From Candidatus Pacebacteria bacterium RIFOXYA1_FULL_38_18 (GTDB lineage Bacteria > Patescibacteriota > Microgenomatia > UBA1400 > PJMF01): DNA of 48,856 bases. Positions 18,936 to 28,726 of this stretch are shown here, one piece after another; positions within the stretch are counted from its first letter, which is position 1; every line of letters begins with the position of its first letter. The position numbers and the translations under genes are program-made. The DNA lies in NCBI GenBank assembly GCA_001787405.1, contig MFWV01000011.1, positions 1 to 48,856 on the forward strand, in the 5' to 3' direction. Under the pieces are notes generated by a model, which worked only from the letters and a program-made list of their open reading frames with translations, was not told where the DNA came from and ran no database searches.

Positions 18936-19867
18936 TTCTGGAGTGTTTTTTGATAAAGTTCTTGCCAATTTTTAAAGATTCTTTCTCTGGTTTGAGTTGG
19001 GTGGAAAAAAGCACTGTGTCTGTCCGCCCTTTGTGGACCATGGCGTAAGCTACGATAGCCTATTTGAATAATCATTGCTAGCTCATTTAAACAATTCCAA
19101 AATAAATTGACAGCTAAATTCGCATCGGTTGGTTGATGAATTGGTTTTTGAGTTTTGAGGTTTTTCCCAGCCTGTTGCCAATTTTGCAAATATTCGGCAA
19201 CCCAAAGATTGGCGGATAAAAAACGATGACGGGTTTGCTGACGATCAAACACCCAACGAGTTTGCATGATTTCATAAGCTTCATAAACAGTGTGTTTCGA
19301 GTTAGGTAGAGCGAGCCGAGTTTCGTCCAACCAAAAGTTTAGATCCCAGCTATGACTAATGTCTCCGTCTGGCAGGAGCGGGCGCCGACCTCGGCGAGCT
19401 GATTGGAATAGCAACCATAAACGAGTCAGCCACAAACAATTTTTTTGAGTAATTATCAAAAAATCAACATCATCATTGCTATCACTAGCTACTGCGTGAG
19501 AACCAGTAATTGCCACTCCCAAAACCCAAGGAATACTTTTGGCCAACTCAACAAATTCTCCAATGATGAGAGATTTCTCTTTTTGAATTGCTTGGGAATT
19601 TTGGCGCTTGGCAAAGGCAGTAGCTTGATTTGTTATCGCAAAAAACTCACCTTGTTTAAAAATTTTCTGCTGAACAACCAATGATTTTAAAGCCTGATTA
19701 ATTTTTTTCAGATCAAGTGGTTGCTCTATTTTCAGCTTAGAATTAACTAATCGCAAGCCCTTCTCCGTCAACATTCTTTCAAAAATTTCTATAGCTGTTA
19801 GAGGATGACTGAACTGACCGCTGTAAGCTAATATTGTCAAAACTATTTTTTCCGACCTGGTTACCAT
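18932..19867 (-). CDS. Nucleotidyltransferase-domain protein (NTP_transf_2-like)
   Basis: VLGVAITGSHAVASDSNDDVDFLIIT (GS...DxD signature). Confidence 0.75.
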   Translation of the reverse strand: MVTRSEKIVLTILAYSGQFSHPLTAIEIFERMLTEKGLRLVNSKLKIEQPLDLKKINQALKSLVVQQKIFKQGEFFAITNQATAFAKRQNSQAIQKEKSLIIGEFVELAKSIPWVLGVAITGSHAVASDSNDDVDFLIITQKNCLWLTRLWLLFQSARRGRRPLLPDGDISHSWDLNFWLDETRLALPNSKHTVYEAYEIMQTRWVFDRQQTRHRFLSANLWVAEYLQNWQQAGKNLKTQKPIHQPTDANLAVNLFWNCLNELAMIIQIGYRSLRHGPQRADRHSAFFHPTQTRERIFKNWQELYQKTLQK

Positions 19868-19921
19868 AAGTGTATTCTAAATGAGGGTGGGATTTGTCAA
19901 AAGAGCCGATATAATTTACCC

Positions 19922-20899
19922 ATGGCAAAAATCATAGCGGTCGGTGGTGGAACAGGAACTCCGGTAATTTTACGGGGCTTGAGAAAAAATTCAAATCACC
20001 AGCTTAGTGCCGTAGTAACAGTAACTGATTCTGGTGGCTCTACTGGTAGATTACGTCAAGAGTTTGGGTTTCTTCCAGTCGGAGACCTTCGTCAATGCTT
20101 GGCAGCCCTAGCGGATAATCAACTCTCAGACGAACTATTTAATTTACTATTTTATCGATTTGGCGGTAAAGGCAGTCTCAAGGGCCATAGTTTGGGCAAT
20201 CTTATTTTGACCGCTTTTGAAGATATCAAAAAATCTCCAGGAGAAGCCGTGGCAACCGTAGCAAAAATCTTTCGCGTGCAGGGCAACATTTATCCTGTTA
20301 CTGAAGATATTGCAGATCTTGTCATCAAATATGATGACAACTCTCAAGTGATTGGTGAACATATCTTGGATGATCACACTACTGGAGGAAAAACCATCGC
20401 TAAGCTGAGTCTTACTCAAAAAACCAGACTTTATCAACCAGTCAAAACAGCACTCATGGAAGCCGACATGATTGTTCTGGGTCCTGGTGACCTTTATGGC
20501 AGTTTAATTCCCCATTCCCTGGTTGAAGGCTTTAATCAAACTCTTCAACAAACTTCCGCCAAGTTTGTTTATGTCATCAATCTTATGACTCATTTTTCAC
20601 AAACTCATCAAATGAGCGCCAATGACCATCTAAATACAGTTACTCAATATTTTAAACGACAACCAGATTATGTTATCGTAAACAACGGAGCAATTTCTAC
20701 TGAACTTCTCAGGGTTTATGCAACTGAAAAAGAATATCCTGTGGAAAATAATTTGCCAAACAATGGAATGACCAAAATTATTCATGGAGATTTTGTCGCG
20801 CAAGTTTCTATCAAATTAGATTCAAATGATGAAGTAAAACGTAGTTTGTTGCGTCACGACGCAGACAAACTTGCTGCTCAATTAGAAAAATTAATTTAA
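19922..20899 (+). CDS. yvcK: YvcK/CofD-like gluconeogenesis factor
   Basis: IIAVGGGTGTPVILRGLRK, VTVTDSGGSTGRLRQEFGFLPVGDLRQCLAALA, GPGDLYGSLIPHSLVEG. Confidence 0.94.
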   Translation: MAKIIAVGGGTGTPVILRGLRKNSNHQLSAVVTVTDSGGSTGRLRQEFGFLPVGDLRQCLAALADNQLSDELFNLLFYRFGGKGSLKGHSLGNLILTAFEDIKKSPGEAVATVAKIFRVQGNIYPVTEDIADLVIKYDDNSQVIGEHILDDHTTGGKTIAKLSLTQKTRLYQPVKTALMEADMIVLGPGDLYGSLIPHSLVEGFNQTLQQTSAKFVYVINLMTHFSQTHQMSANDHLNTVTQYFKRQPDYVIVNNGAISTELLRVYATEKEYPVENNLPNNGMTKIIHGDFVAQVSIKLDSNDEVKRSLLRHDADKLAAQLEKLI

Positions 20900-20917
20900 A
20901 AAAATCTACCAATCAGC

Positions 20918-22723
20918 TCAAAGTCCATATTGTCTCAATTCTTGTTTCACTCCCTTTTCTAGAGTTAGCAATATCTCATCCATGTCTTCTCCGTCCAGAG
21001 TTGCGTTTACAGCAGTACGATAATAATCAATGATGTTGTCATTGATGCCGTTGTCATGAGTGGCAGAGCTCATATACCAACCACTTGCTATAGGCGCATC
21101 TTGCAAGACTGCTCCCACATAGGGATCTTCTTGTAAGCTACTAGCCAAATCTTGTCTGGAATAAGGTTCTCCAAATGTTCTTACCTGACTCTGAGCAGAA
21201 TAAAGTTTTTGCATTACTTCAGCACTGGTTAGATATTTTAAGAAATTCCAAGCGGCAGTTTTATTAGCACCTCTTTCATTCACGCCCTCTGCCCAATAAT
21301 TTGCCCAGGTCACTACTTCTTCGGATAACTGTGGCAATGGAGCGGTGGCAAATTTCAGTTGTGGATTGAGGTCTTGAATTTCATGAGCTCTCCAAGAAGG
21401 AGCAAACATCATTGCCACATCACCTCTGGCAAAAGCTATCGTAGAGTTTGGCAGACTATCATCCCAAACCAAATCTGCTTTGACAAAATTTGTATAAAAT
21501 TCCAAAGCACCGCTTACTTCAGCAAAAGCCGGTTCAGTCAAATCTCCACCATTTTGTAAAATAAGAAGCGCCAAAATGTCAGAAAAGTGATCAACGTTGC
21601 TGGCATTACCGATTGCTAAACCAGCTCGCTGGATACCATCATTACTTCTGTCAGTTTTATTGGCTGGTACGGTCAGTTCGTTGGCCAATTGTCTAATTTC
21701 CGACCAAGTGCCGGGAGGCTCCACTCCAGCAGTTTGTAAAATTTGAGTGTTGTAGTAAAGCACCAACCCGTCATACATAATCGGCAAACCAACGATTTTC
21801 CCCTCCAGTTGAAGTTGCTGAGCAGTAACTGGATAAAAAGTGTTTTGAAATTCTTGAGCAGTCATTACATTCGCTGGCAAAACAGCTAAATCTTGAGCAA
21901 GCATTGGCACCCAGGTTGCGTGATAACGAAAAATATCAGGGCCATTTCCAGAGGCAATTGCTGTTTGCAATCGCTCACGATAATCTTTGTGAGATTGCAC
22001 ACGATAATCAATTTTCATGCCAGGATTTGCTTTTTCATAATCACTAATTACCTCTTCCAAAACTGCCGTAGGTTCCCATAAACCCCAATAAGTGAGAACT
22101 GTTTGTTGAACTGGCGCAGTGGTTTGATCATTAGATTTGGTGGGAGCGGACTGATTGCCCAAAATACGACTAATGAAAAAGATCAATAATCCCACGCCCA
22201 ATAATGCTCCTAAAATAATTATTATCCATTTACGTGGGTTTTCCTTAATTTGAGCAACAAAAGGTTTTTTGACTATTGATGAATCAGCTGGTTTTTTACC
22301 TGCAAAAACTGGGGCCTGCTGGGGCTTTGCTGGTTGAGCTGGGGAGTCAGATTGAGCAATTGGTGCAGCTGGTTTGGGAGCCAAGGCTGGATTGATGTTT
22401 GGTTTTTCTATCGAAGTAGAATCGGTGGCTGGCTTTTGAGGTACGGGAATATTTTTACCACCCAATTGTACTTGTTGACCGGGAGGAACTGGTGGAGTGA
22501 GGCTTGGTTGAAGGCCTGGTTTGGCAAAACCTGGTTTGGAGGCTGCTACTGGTGGAGATTGTTGACTGACAGATTGAGAAGACGAAGTAGACAAAGGTTT
22601 GGAAACAGTGGGGTCAGTCGACAGACTGGCTTTAAAAACTGTTTGAGCTGAAGAGCCTACTTTACCAGATTGATTGCTCGTTTTTGCAGTAGGATTGGTG
22701 GGTTTGGGTAACGGATCGCTCAT
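20918..22723 (-). CDS. Family 1 extracellular solute-binding protein with long P/S/Q-rich cytoplasmic N-terminus and TM anchor
   Basis: P/S/Q-rich ~165 aa then KWIIIILGALLGVGLLIFFIS TM, then LTYWGLWEPTAVLEEVISDYEKANPGMKIDYR...PDIFRYHATWVPMLAQDLAVLP; WNFLKYLTSAEVMQKLYSAQ. Confidence 0.9.
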   Translation of the reverse strand: MSDPLPKPTNPTAKTSNQSGKVGSSAQTVFKASLSTDPTVSKPLSTSSSQSVSQQSPPVAASKPGFAKPGLQPSLTPPVPPGQQVQLGGKNIPVPQKPATDSTSIEKPNINPALAPKPAAPIAQSDSPAQPAKPQQAPVFAGKKPADSSIVKKPFVAQIKENPRKWIIIILGALLGVGLLIFFISRILGNQSAPTKSNDQTTAPVQQTVLTYWGLWEPTAVLEEVISDYEKANPGMKIDYRVQSHKDYRERLQTAIASGNGPDIFRYHATWVPMLAQDLAVLPANVMTAQEFQNTFYPVTAQQLQLEGKIVGLPIMYDGLVLYYNTQILQTAGVEPPGTWSEIRQLANELTVPANKTDRSNDGIQRAGLAIGNASNVDHFSDILALLILQNGGDLTEPAFAEVSGALEFYTNFVKADLVWDDSLPNSTIAFARGDVAMMFAPSWRAHEIQDLNPQLKFATAPLPQLSEEVVTWANYWAEGVNERGANKTAAWNFLKYLTSAEVMQKLYSAQSQVRTFGEPYSRQDLASSLQEDPYVGAVLQDAPIASGWYMSSATHDNGINDNIIDYYRTAVNATLDGEDMDEILLTLEKGVKQELRQYGL

Positions 22724-22830
22724 TTTATTTTATGATTATTTAAAAGCTAAGATTAAGTTACAATTAAAACTAAACTAGATTAAGTTTAAAATTTATTTAT
22801 AACAGAACTATTTTAACTTCCTTATCCATT

Positions 22831-24729
22831 ATGCAGTCTTTTACCACCCCTATCAAGCAGTTATTCTTCAAATTTTGGTCAAAAAATGAACAATCAAGTA
22901 AACTGCCGATAAAAAAACCAACAATTAAACTGATTGATTTAAGAAAAACCAGTAGATTCTTGAGAACAAGCGGAATAATTCTATTATTAATCATCGGTTT
23001 ATTGCTTTATGGCTTCATCAAAGATTCACAAACCAAGTTTTTGCCTCAAACTACTATCGCCAATCAAATAGTTGGTGGATTAACTATAGAAGAAAGTCTG
23101 ACATTATTGACTAGTAAACAATTGATTCCTCCAGAGCACACTGTGGAGCTGATTACTTCCACGGCTAGCATTGCTTCTTCTAGCGCTCAACTTGAGGCAA
23201 ATTACCAAATAGACCAGCAGATTGAAGAAATATTGGTTACTCAACAAAGTAATTTTGCTGATTGGTTTTATCAACTGTTAGTCAAAGAGATTGCCCAGCA
23301 ATATGAATTACCCATCACTTACAACTCAGAAAAATTGACAGAAATGGTAAATCAGCTCAAAGAACAAATTGCTGACGAACCTCACCCGCCCACTGCAGAT
23401 CTTACTATTTCTGGATCAACTCAGAGCTTGATTATTGATAGAGGAAAAAATGTGTTTGATTTACAGACAGAGGCCACTTTGGATAAATTGGGGAAAGTAC
23501 TAGAAAAAGTTACTGTCAATCAGATTAATCAATTGAATGGTGGCGCGCTGTCGGTTAACGCAGTCACTACTACTTTGAGCCAACAACTAACTGATGAGCA
23601 AACAGATCAGGCCAGACAGCGCGCCACCAACCTTGTAGGTAAAAAAATAGTCCTGGGCGAACAAGAAACAAAACGAACTCTATCAGACATTCAATTAATT
23701 GCTTTTTTACAATTTCCAGAGGGATATCGCACTGATTTACTGGATGAGCTATTGACTGAGTGGGAAACAGACCTCAATCGTCCTCCCGCCAATGCCGAAT
23801 TTGAATATGATCCCCAAACCCTCAAAGTTGAAAAGTTTGTTCCTCATCGCAATGGTTTGACTTTAAACAGAGAGGAAATAAAGCAAAATATTTTGAATGG
23901 ACTTGATGAATTGGAACATACCGACCTGGAAAACTTGACCGATGGTACTTTGACCAAAGAATTGGTACTTCACGAAACACCTCCAGAAATTACTCTGGAA
24001 AGCACCAACGATCTGGGTATAAAAGAGCAAATCGGTTTTGGTGAAAGTTATTACTATCACTCTATTCCCAATCGAGTCTATAACGTCTCACTGACCACTA
24101 GTAGAATTAATCTAACCATTGTTCCGCCCGGAAAAGAATTTTCTTTCAATCAAACCCTGGGAGAAGTTTCTAGTGCCACCGGCTTCCGATCCGCTTACGT
24201 TATCAAAGATGGTCGAACTTTATTGGGAGATGGCGGTGGAGTTTGTCAAGTCAGCACTACCCTATTTAGATCCTTGCTTGACGCCGGCCTGCACGTCACC
24301 CGTCGCCTTCAACACAGTTATCGTGTTAGTTATTACGAATTAGATCGCCAGCCTGGTTTTGATGCTACTGTTTATGCTGGCAACGTAGATTTACGTTTTA
24401 TCAATGATACCGATCATCACATTCTCATTTATGGTCAAGCCAATCCGGAGGCACTCTATATGACCATAAAAATTTATGGCACTAGTGATGGACGCACTAC
24501 CGAAATCACCAATTACAAAACTTGGGATGCCAGAGGCCCATTGCCCCCAGAATACATTCCAGATCCTTCTCTAGCTCCAGGAGAATTAAGACAGGTAGAT
24601 TGGGCTGCCAGTGGTATTAAGGCTCAATTTACTCATATCGTCCGCGATCGCAACGGAGAAATAACCAGTGAAAAAACTTATTATTCCAATTATCGCCCCT
24701 GGTCGGCCAAGTTTTTACAGGGCGTTTAA
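22831..24729 (+). CDS. VanW family protein with N-terminal TM anchor
   Basis: PGKEFSFNQTLGEVSSATGFRSAYVIKDGRTLLGDGGGVCQVSTTLFRSLLDAGLHVTRRLQHSYRVSYYELDRQPGFDATVYAGNVDLRFIND. Confidence 0.93.
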   Translation: MQSFTTPIKQLFFKFWSKNEQSSKLPIKKPTIKLIDLRKTSRFLRTSGIILLLIIGLLLYGFIKDSQTKFLPQTTIANQIVGGLTIEESLTLLTSKQLIPPEHTVELITSTASIASSSAQLEANYQIDQQIEEILVTQQSNFADWFYQLLVKEIAQQYELPITYNSEKLTEMVNQLKEQIADEPHPPTADLTISGSTQSLIIDRGKNVFDLQTEATLDKLGKVLEKVTVNQINQLNGGALSVNAVTTTLSQQLTDEQTDQARQRATNLVGKKIVLGEQETKRTLSDIQLIAFLQFPEGYRTDLLDELLTEWETDLNRPPANAEFEYDPQTLKVEKFVPHRNGLTLNREEIKQNILNGLDELEHTDLENLTDGTLTKELVLHETPPEITLESTNDLGIKEQIGFGESYYYHSIPNRVYNVSLTTSRINLTIVPPGKEFSFNQTLGEVSSATGFRSAYVIKDGRTLLGDGGGVCQVSTTLFRSLLDAGLHVTRRLQHSYRVSYYELDRQPGFDATVYAGNVDLRFINDTDHHILIYGQANPEALYMTIKIYGTSDGRTTEITNYKTWDARGPLPPEYIPDPSLAPGELRQVDWAASGIKAQFTHIVRDRNGEITSEKTYYSNYRPWSAKFLQGV

Positions 24730-24800
24730 CCACAAAAAAGACAAAACTAAGATAACGTCTGATTGACCGCCACCTCCTTTTCTATTTATAGTGGAGTCAG

Positions 24801-25145
24801 ATGAAAATTGTTTCCATGAAACAACTAAGACAAAAATTTGCTCCCATTCGTAAATCTCTAGAACGTAATGAGGAGTTTCTGCTGATGTACAGATCAAAGC
24901 CTCTAGCAATCCTTCGTCCTTATTCATCAGCAACTGATGCTAAGTATTTAAACAACTCTGCTAACTCAAACATTGATATCAAAACACCCCCCCTCGTCAA
25001 ACTTCCAGATCCGAAAACTATTTCTTTTAGTTCAAAATTCAACCCAAACGCCAAGATTCCTTCTTTCAAACCCGCAACTCAAACAGAAATCAATCCTTCA
25101 ACTAGACCTCTTGATAAATTCGGAATAAAAAGAGTTCTGGGTTAA
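24801..25145 (+). CDS. Phd/YefM-like antitoxin-domain protein (orphan)
   Basis: MKIVSMKQLRQKFAPIRKSLERNEEFLLMYRSKPLAILRPYS resembles a Phd/YefM N-terminus; GGAG upstream of ATG; no small toxin ORF adjacent. Confidence 0.6.
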   Translation: MKIVSMKQLRQKFAPIRKSLERNEEFLLMYRSKPLAILRPYSSATDAKYLNNSANSNIDIKTPPLVKLPDPKTISFSSKFNPNAKIPSFKPATQTEINPSTRPLDKFGIKRVLG

Positions 25146-25146
25146 A

Positions 25147-26844
25147 TTATTTCTTCTCAATGTTAAACAAGGGACCAACAATTTGAATATTGGCTGGTGC
25201 GCGTAAATTAAACCAATCCTTAAACTCTGAACCACTGAAAGAATGGCCTTCTATAGTAATATTGGTGGTCAAGCCTGTTCCCCAATCCACCCCAGAGATA
25301 CTAGCGTTGGAAACATTGGTTAGAGGAGAAATATTTCTATTCTGTAATTCTTGCCTCACGCGAGCTGCATCCCAAACCTCTCCCCCATATGGATGAGGCT
25401 TATCCGTCTGATACAAATGGTCTTTGGTCGAACCGTCTGCCCGAGCCAACAAAATCACATTCACAATATCCGCCACCTCCTCACCCTTGAGCCAAGCTGA
25501 TTTATTGTATTGACTGCGATATCCCTGAGCCGAGTACATACAGGGAGAGTCTTTATCATAGGCTTTGCTCAATAAATCACCGAAACTGCCCACGTCACCA
25601 TTTGTATCACGCAGACGTTTTGTCCACGGTCGTTGTGATCCACCCCAAACATCACTATTGGTAAAAGTATAGCCACCAGCAGTAGAAGCATACCAAGCAG
25701 AAATAGGCTGGCCACCAGCAATCATTACTTTCCCAGCAGTCTCGCTAACCGCTCCATCCCAATCTCCACCTTTTGGTTCTGTCTTAAAAACTTGGCAATG
25801 TTGATTGGCACAAATCGAATCATTGCCATTATTGGTAACCGCCAGAACATATGAACGAGCAGCAATGGCTTGAGCTTTGAGTGATTCTATAGGCCAACTG
25901 GCCGGAATTTCATAAATTCTCTTGATATATTCTTCCAAACTACCCGTCCAAATTACTTCACCTTGATTGATGCCATTACCATTATTAACTTTAACAGTCA
26001 CACTACCGCGATCTTCATAATTGTCAAAATTGAAATAAGCCCGAAGTATTTGATCAGCTGATTGACCAGCTTGAGCTCTGCCATAGGCTCCATATTGACT
26101 CATGCCCACTCGATGCGGAATACCAAAAGTATAAAAAGCATAAGCATTGCCAAATCCGGGATCAAGTTTGCGATCATCCGTACAATAAAGCGGTCCAGCA
26201 CCCAGACTAGAAGGCAGATTTAAACTGCCAAGTTTCTGAGCAATCAATTGTTGTTGCTGAGCGGTAAGGGAAGCAATTTTACTGGATAAATTCTTTTGAT
26301 ATTCTTTGGCTTTGTCAATTTCTCCAGCAAAAAAATCTGCCTGGGTTGCCAATTGTTTTTCCATGGCAGTCAGGGCTGCTTGGTCTTTTTCCAGCTGAAC
26401 AATTTCTTCTGAGAAACTACGAATCATGCGATTATCTTGAGCTTGCACAGATGAACCATAGGCTATGTTTTTGGTCAAATCACTGGCGGAAGTACTTTGA
26501 AAAAGTAACATCAACAAAGAAAAAGTTCGAGAACGTTTGTATTGTTGAGCTACGCGACCAGAAAGTAACGTGTATTGCACCGCTACATCTTCTTCTCGTT
26601 CTTGGATTTGTTGCTTGGCAACGGCAATGCCATTTCTGGCGTTTTGAATTCTGTTCTCCAAACTAACTAATTCTGTCTCCAAAGGTTTAGTCGCTTCCCT
26701 AGAAGCTACTAGATCATTGGTTAATTTTTCAATTTCTGCTCCGAGCTCGTCAATGGTAACCGCGAAAAGAGCGGCGGGTTTGATAAAAACAAGCCCAACG
26801 CCCAAGATTAAACCAACAATCGATAAAACTATCCTCCGCTTCAT
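25147..26844 (-). CDS. SpoIID/LytB-domain protein with PcsB-like N-terminal coiled coil; start ATG 26844 (MKRRIVLSIVGLILGV)
   Basis: SpoIID-like YIKRIYEIPASWPIESLKAQAIAARSYVLA and AWYASTAGGYTFTNSDVWGG; TATAAT at 26851-26856 (minus) sits 6 nt before ATG 26844, inside the ORF-track extension to 26904. Confidence 0.92.
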   Translation of the reverse strand: MKRRIVLSIVGLILGVGLVFIKPAALFAVTIDELGAEIEKLTNDLVASREATKPLETELVSLENRIQNARNGIAVAKQQIQEREEDVAVQYTLLSGRVAQQYKRSRTFSLLMLLFQSTSASDLTKNIAYGSSVQAQDNRMIRSFSEEIVQLEKDQAALTAMEKQLATQADFFAGEIDKAKEYQKNLSSKIASLTAQQQQLIAQKLGSLNLPSSLGAGPLYCTDDRKLDPGFGNAYAFYTFGIPHRVGMSQYGAYGRAQAGQSADQILRAYFNFDNYEDRGSVTVKVNNGNGINQGEVIWTGSLEEYIKRIYEIPASWPIESLKAQAIAARSYVLAVTNNGNDSICANQHCQVFKTEPKGGDWDGAVSETAGKVMIAGGQPISAWYASTAGGYTFTNSDVWGGSQRPWTKRLRDTNGDVGSFGDLLSKAYDKDSPCMYSAQGYRSQYNKSAWLKGEEVADIVNVILLARADGSTKDHLYQTDKPHPYGGEVWDAARVRQELQNRNISPLTNVSNASISGVDWGTGLTTNITIEGHSFSGSEFKDWFNLRAPANIQIVGPLFNIEKK

Positions 26845-26986
26845 GTCTTCATTATAACCATCGGTTGGTTTGCTGACAGCTTCAGTTCTGTTTAACGGTT
26901 GCAATTACTCAATTTGACCAATCGCCCAACTTCTAACCTGACTAATTCCTCTTTTTTTATCTTCAAGCGCTATGTACAATAGCAGG

Positions 26987-28216
26987 GTGAGAAAATTCAT
27001 TGTATTTTTTTCGTTTTTAGTGTTGTTTTTGGTACAAACGCCTCAAAAAGTTTTGGCCGCTGTTAGTTGTTCTTTTGGTTCAGGCGGATCAAGTGGCTTG
27101 GGAGTTGAGATACCAGATTATACAGATGGAACTTCTCATACTGTAAGTTTTGACATGAGTAATTACGACCAAGAAGAAAAATACGTACTCTATGTCGGCG
27201 AAAATTCTGGAGGAACGTTGCTAGGTGATATCAAATCGGAACCATTTACTTTGGGTGAAAATAAAACTTTTTCAAATAAAAATGGAGTTGTAACTGTTCA
27301 AGGTTCTAAAGTCACTTGGAAAATTACCAACAAAACAGCCTTAAGTCCAAAACCTGCTGGTAATAAAACAAATTATGTAAAAATTTACGAGAATAGACCT
27401 ATCACTGGTGTTTGGAATTATATTTGTACTGCCGGTAGCTTTGAAGTTACTCATGATCCCGATCCCAATGTAGAAACAGATTGCGAAATTTATGTCTGGC
27501 AAGAAAAAAATGGAAAGCGATGTGGCGCCAGCGGTTGTTTGGTTGCGGGTGGAGTTACTACTTATATAGAAGCGAAAAATATCAAATTAAACGACCAGCT
27601 TTTGGATAAAAAAAAGGTGATTTTTGAAATAGGGTCAAATAAGTTGGGAGATGTAGTAGCTGATAAGTCTGTTGATATTCGTAATGGCGCTGGTAAAACG
27701 GATTTTCCAGCTCAAGCTACGGGCACTCACACTGTTTTAATAAAATCATCTTCACCCAATATTCAAACACTCTGTCCCAAAGTTGCTTTTGAAATAAATG
27801 ATACTTGTGGCGATCTTTGTTCACCTGTAACAAATATTTATGATTCTGGAGATGCAGACCAACCTCTCTTTGAATTATGCAATCAAGTCACTGAAGCAGA
27901 TCAAGAAAAATGCCTGGAATGTATAGATAAACCAGGAGTCTGGACTGCCATTGGCTGTATTCCCACCGATCCACAGGGCATTATCAAAACCATGGTTCAG
28001 TTGGGTTTGAGCATCGGTGGAGGGCTAACTTTATTACTCATTCTGGTCGGAGCGTTTCGTTTTTCGGTCTCTTCTGGCGATTCCAAGCAAGTTGAGGAAG
28101 CCAAAGAACAAATTACCTCAGCGGTGATTGGTTTATTATTTATCATTTTTTCCATCACTTTGCTCAGATTTATTGGAGTACAATTTTTACAAATTCCAGG
28201 ATTTGGAGGTTCATGA
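26987..28216 (+). CDS. Secreted protein with C-terminal TM pair resembling T4SS pilin (VirB2-like) domain; GTG start 26987 preferred
   Basis: Signal-like VRKFIVFFSFLVLFLVQTPQKVLAA; C-terminus IIKTMVQLGLSIGGGLTLLLILVGAFRFSVSSGDSKQVEEAKEQITSAVIGLLFIIFSITLLRFIGV; TACAAT 26975-26980 overlaps the ORF-track start 26972. Confidence 0.78.
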   Translation: MRKFIVFFSFLVLFLVQTPQKVLAAVSCSFGSGGSSGLGVEIPDYTDGTSHTVSFDMSNYDQEEKYVLYVGENSGGTLLGDIKSEPFTLGENKTFSNKNGVVTVQGSKVTWKITNKTALSPKPAGNKTNYVKIYENRPITGVWNYICTAGSFEVTHDPDPNVETDCEIYVWQEKNGKRCGASGCLVAGGVTTYIEAKNIKLNDQLLDKKKVIFEIGSNKLGDVVADKSVDIRNGAGKTDFPAQATGTHTVLIKSSSPNIQTLCPKVAFEINDTCGDLCSPVTNIYDSGDADQPLFELCNQVTEADQEKCLECIDKPGVWTAIGCIPTDPQGIIKTMVQLGLSIGGGLTLLLILVGAFRFSVSSGDSKQVEEAKEQITSAVIGLLFIIFSITLLRFIGVQFLQIPGFGGS

Positions 28217-28662
28217 AAAAAATCAATCAACTTAGGTTTGCCAAACTACTCAAAATTGTCTTGACTGGCTGGTTTTTAATAATGATGTTGGTTTCTCCAA
28301 TTTCAATCAATGCACAAGACCCCGCAGAAACTATTGATCCAGATACTTTTCGCGTTACAGATGAAACCCTAGATGAGTTTGATCCCTTATTGGTTGACCA
28401 ATCAAAACAAGCCGAAACACTTTCTACCCCCGGAGGAATCATTAGCAGAATGTTGGAGTTTGCCTTTCCATTGGCCGGCATGGTGATGTTCGTGATGATT
28501 GTGGCGGGAGGATTCCAAATCCTAACTGGTGCTACCGGACAAAAATCAATGGAGGAGGGAAAGAAAAAAATAACGACTGCTATTATTGGTTTCATTTTAC
28601 TTTTTTCTTCATATTGGATCGCTCAAATATTGGAAAAGATTTTTAATATTAGAATTCTTTAA
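28213..28662 (+). CDS. Small T4SS pilin/VirB2-like membrane protein
   Basis: GIISRMLEFAFPLAGMVMFVMIVAGGFQILTGATGQKSMEEGKKKITTAIIGFILLFSSYWIAQIL; ATGA overlap with upstream gene, GGAGG before ATG. Confidence 0.8.
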   Translation: MKKINQLRFAKLLKIVLTGWFLIMMLVSPISINAQDPAETIDPDTFRVTDETLDEFDPLLVDQSKQAETLSTPGGIISRMLEFAFPLAGMVMFVMIVAGGFQILTGATGQKSMEEGKKKITTAIIGFILLFSSYWIAQILEKIFNIRIL

Positions 28663-28726
28663 TTAATTTGCTATTTTGCAAAAATCACCCGATAACGCCT
28701 CCGGCAAAAACCGTTATAATAGTGTT

